The position numbers and the translations under genes are program-made. This document shows positions 56,169 through 56,889 of a stretch of 56,889 nucleotides of DNA, in pieces; position 1 is the stretch's first letter, and each line of letters opens with the position of its first letter. Source of the DNA: Terrihalobacillus insolitus (lineage in GTDB: Bacteria; Bacillota; Bacilli; Bacillales; Amphibacillaceae); the NCBI RefSeq assembly GCF_028416575.1, contig NZ_JAMQKB010000018.1, positions 1-56,889 on the forward strand, written 5' to 3'. The notes beneath the pieces are model-generated. The model searched no databases, had not been told where the DNA came from, and saw nothing but the letters and a program-made list of their open reading frames with translations.

Positions 56169-56889
56169 TTAGCGAAATGATTTTAATCGCTTCATGACAT
56201 CATTTTCGCCGCGGCCAAAGTAGTCATGTAATGTTGAATATTCTTTGTATAATTTTTCGTACACGGCAACATTTTCAGGAATTGGTGTAACCACTTCATC
56301 TTTGACACGCGCCATTTTTTCTGCTGCTTCCAGAATAGAGTCATATCCACCATTATCCACCCCTGCTGCCACAGCCCCAAACATCGCTGCCCCTAAAGCA
56401 GGCGTTTGTTTCGATGCTGCTATTTTAATCGTACGATTTGTTACATCTGCATATATTTGCATTAATAGCTTATTTTTTTGTGGGAGACCGCCACATGCGT
56501 ACAACTCGTCGACTGGTACTCCATTTTCGTGGAATGCGTCCACAATCTTTTTCGTTCCAAATGCCGTTGCTTCCAGTAAGGCACGATAGATCTCTTCTGG
56601 CTTTGTTTGCAGTGTTGCCCCGATTAACAAGCCACTTAGCTCTGTGTCTACTAGAACAGAACGATTGCCATTCCACCAATCTAGTGCTAACAGCCCCGTT
56701 TCACCTGGCTGATATACCGCCGCTTTCTGTTCTAGCCACTGGTGAACATTAATCCCTTCTTTCTCTGCTTCTTTTTCTACATAGGCTGGAACACCTTGAT
56801 TGACATACCAAGCAAAGATATCTCCAACTGCTGATTGTCCTGCTTCATATCCATAATATCCAGGAATAATGCCATCTTCGACCACACCA
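56169..56889 (-). CDS. araB: Ribulokinase AraB, C-terminal part
   Basis: About 240 codons are visible and the frame continues past the right edge, so the N-terminus is missing. FGGY-type kinase: [102 protein letters not shown]. Phosphorylates L-ribulose. Operon order araB-araA-araR. Confidence 0.92.
   Translation of the reverse strand, partial: GVVEDGIIPGYYGYEAGQSAVGDIFAWYVNQGVPAYVEKEAEKEGINVHQWLEQKAAVYQPGETGLLALDWWNGNRSVLVDTELSGLLIGATLQTKPEEIYRALLEATAFGTKKIVDAFHENGVPVDELYACGGLPQKNKLLMQIYADVTNRTIKIAASKQTPALGAAMFGAVAAGVDNGGYDSILEAAEKMARVKDEVVTPIPENVAVYEKLYKEYSTLHDYFGRGENDVMKRLKSFR

Overview
The window looks like chromosomal DNA of a low-GC, spore-forming member of the Bacillaceae, probably a halotolerant genus related to Virgibacillus, Lentibacillus or Oceanobacillus. 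The genus is inferred from gene content and not proven. Supporting signs are strong GGAGG-type ribosome sites, sigma-A-type promoters, T-box leaders, CzrA/CzcD, AraR and YkpA homologues, a LysM-SleB type cell wall hydrolase, an NhaC-type antiporter and two IS200/IS605-type tnpB genes. No rRNA, tRNA, prophage or CRISPR array was seen.

Layout. 1-1500: a tnpB-related gene that runs off the left edge. 1.5-5.6 kb: mntH with a likely MntR operator, a cluster of inverted repeats, and a divergent pair formed by a Met-rich exported protein and an NhaC-type antiporter. 5.6-10.5 kb (minus): a redox cluster with a CcdA-like protein, an RnfD/NqrB-like protein and a membrane-anchored redoxin whose frame contains an in-frame UGA, preceded by a two-component system and a small membrane protein. 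10.7-16 kb (minus): a LysM/SleB hydrolase, a D,D-carboxypeptidase, an atypical MurE paralogue and a YIEGIA locus. 16-18.5 kb: zinc-type metal homeostasis (CzrA-like repressor, ZIP transporter, CzcD). 18.6-20.2 kb: ABC-F protein YkpA. 20.4-27.7 kb (minus): complete trpEGDCFBA operon behind two tandem tryptophan T-boxes. 27.7-31.7 kb: DEAD-box helicase, an IS605-like element with intact tnpB but internally deleted tnpA, and a LysM-3D protein. 31.9-32.1 kb: a candidate Fur-controlled small RNA. 32.2-37.1 kb: galKETM operon, followed directly by an 18-copy, 52-bp minisatellite. 38.2-48.7 kb (minus): a glycolate/glyoxylate cluster (glcE, glcF, glcD, malate synthase G, FAH-family protein, IclR regulator, LctP-family permease). 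49.1-56.9 kb (minus): a multiple-sugar ABC transporter, araR, araA and the 3' part of araB, which runs off the right edge.

How the parts work together. The right half is a catabolic region: galactose through the Leloir pathway, glycolate through glyoxylate to malate, and arabinose through AraB/AraA with an ABC importer carrying AraR-like and cre-like sites. The left half deals with metals, redox and the cell envelope.

The strongest unusual observation is the redoxin at 7428-8021. An in-frame TGA lies exactly where related proteins have the first cysteine of a CxxC motif (giving U-S-S-C), and a 7-bp hairpin follows 14 nt downstream. This fits a selenocysteine-containing thioredoxin/peroxiredoxin-like protein. 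Other notable items are the minisatellite that seems to have grown out of the gal operon terminator, a MITE-like repeat family with one copy inside the trp leader, a MurE homologue lacking the DNPR motif, and the candidate Fur-controlled sRNA.
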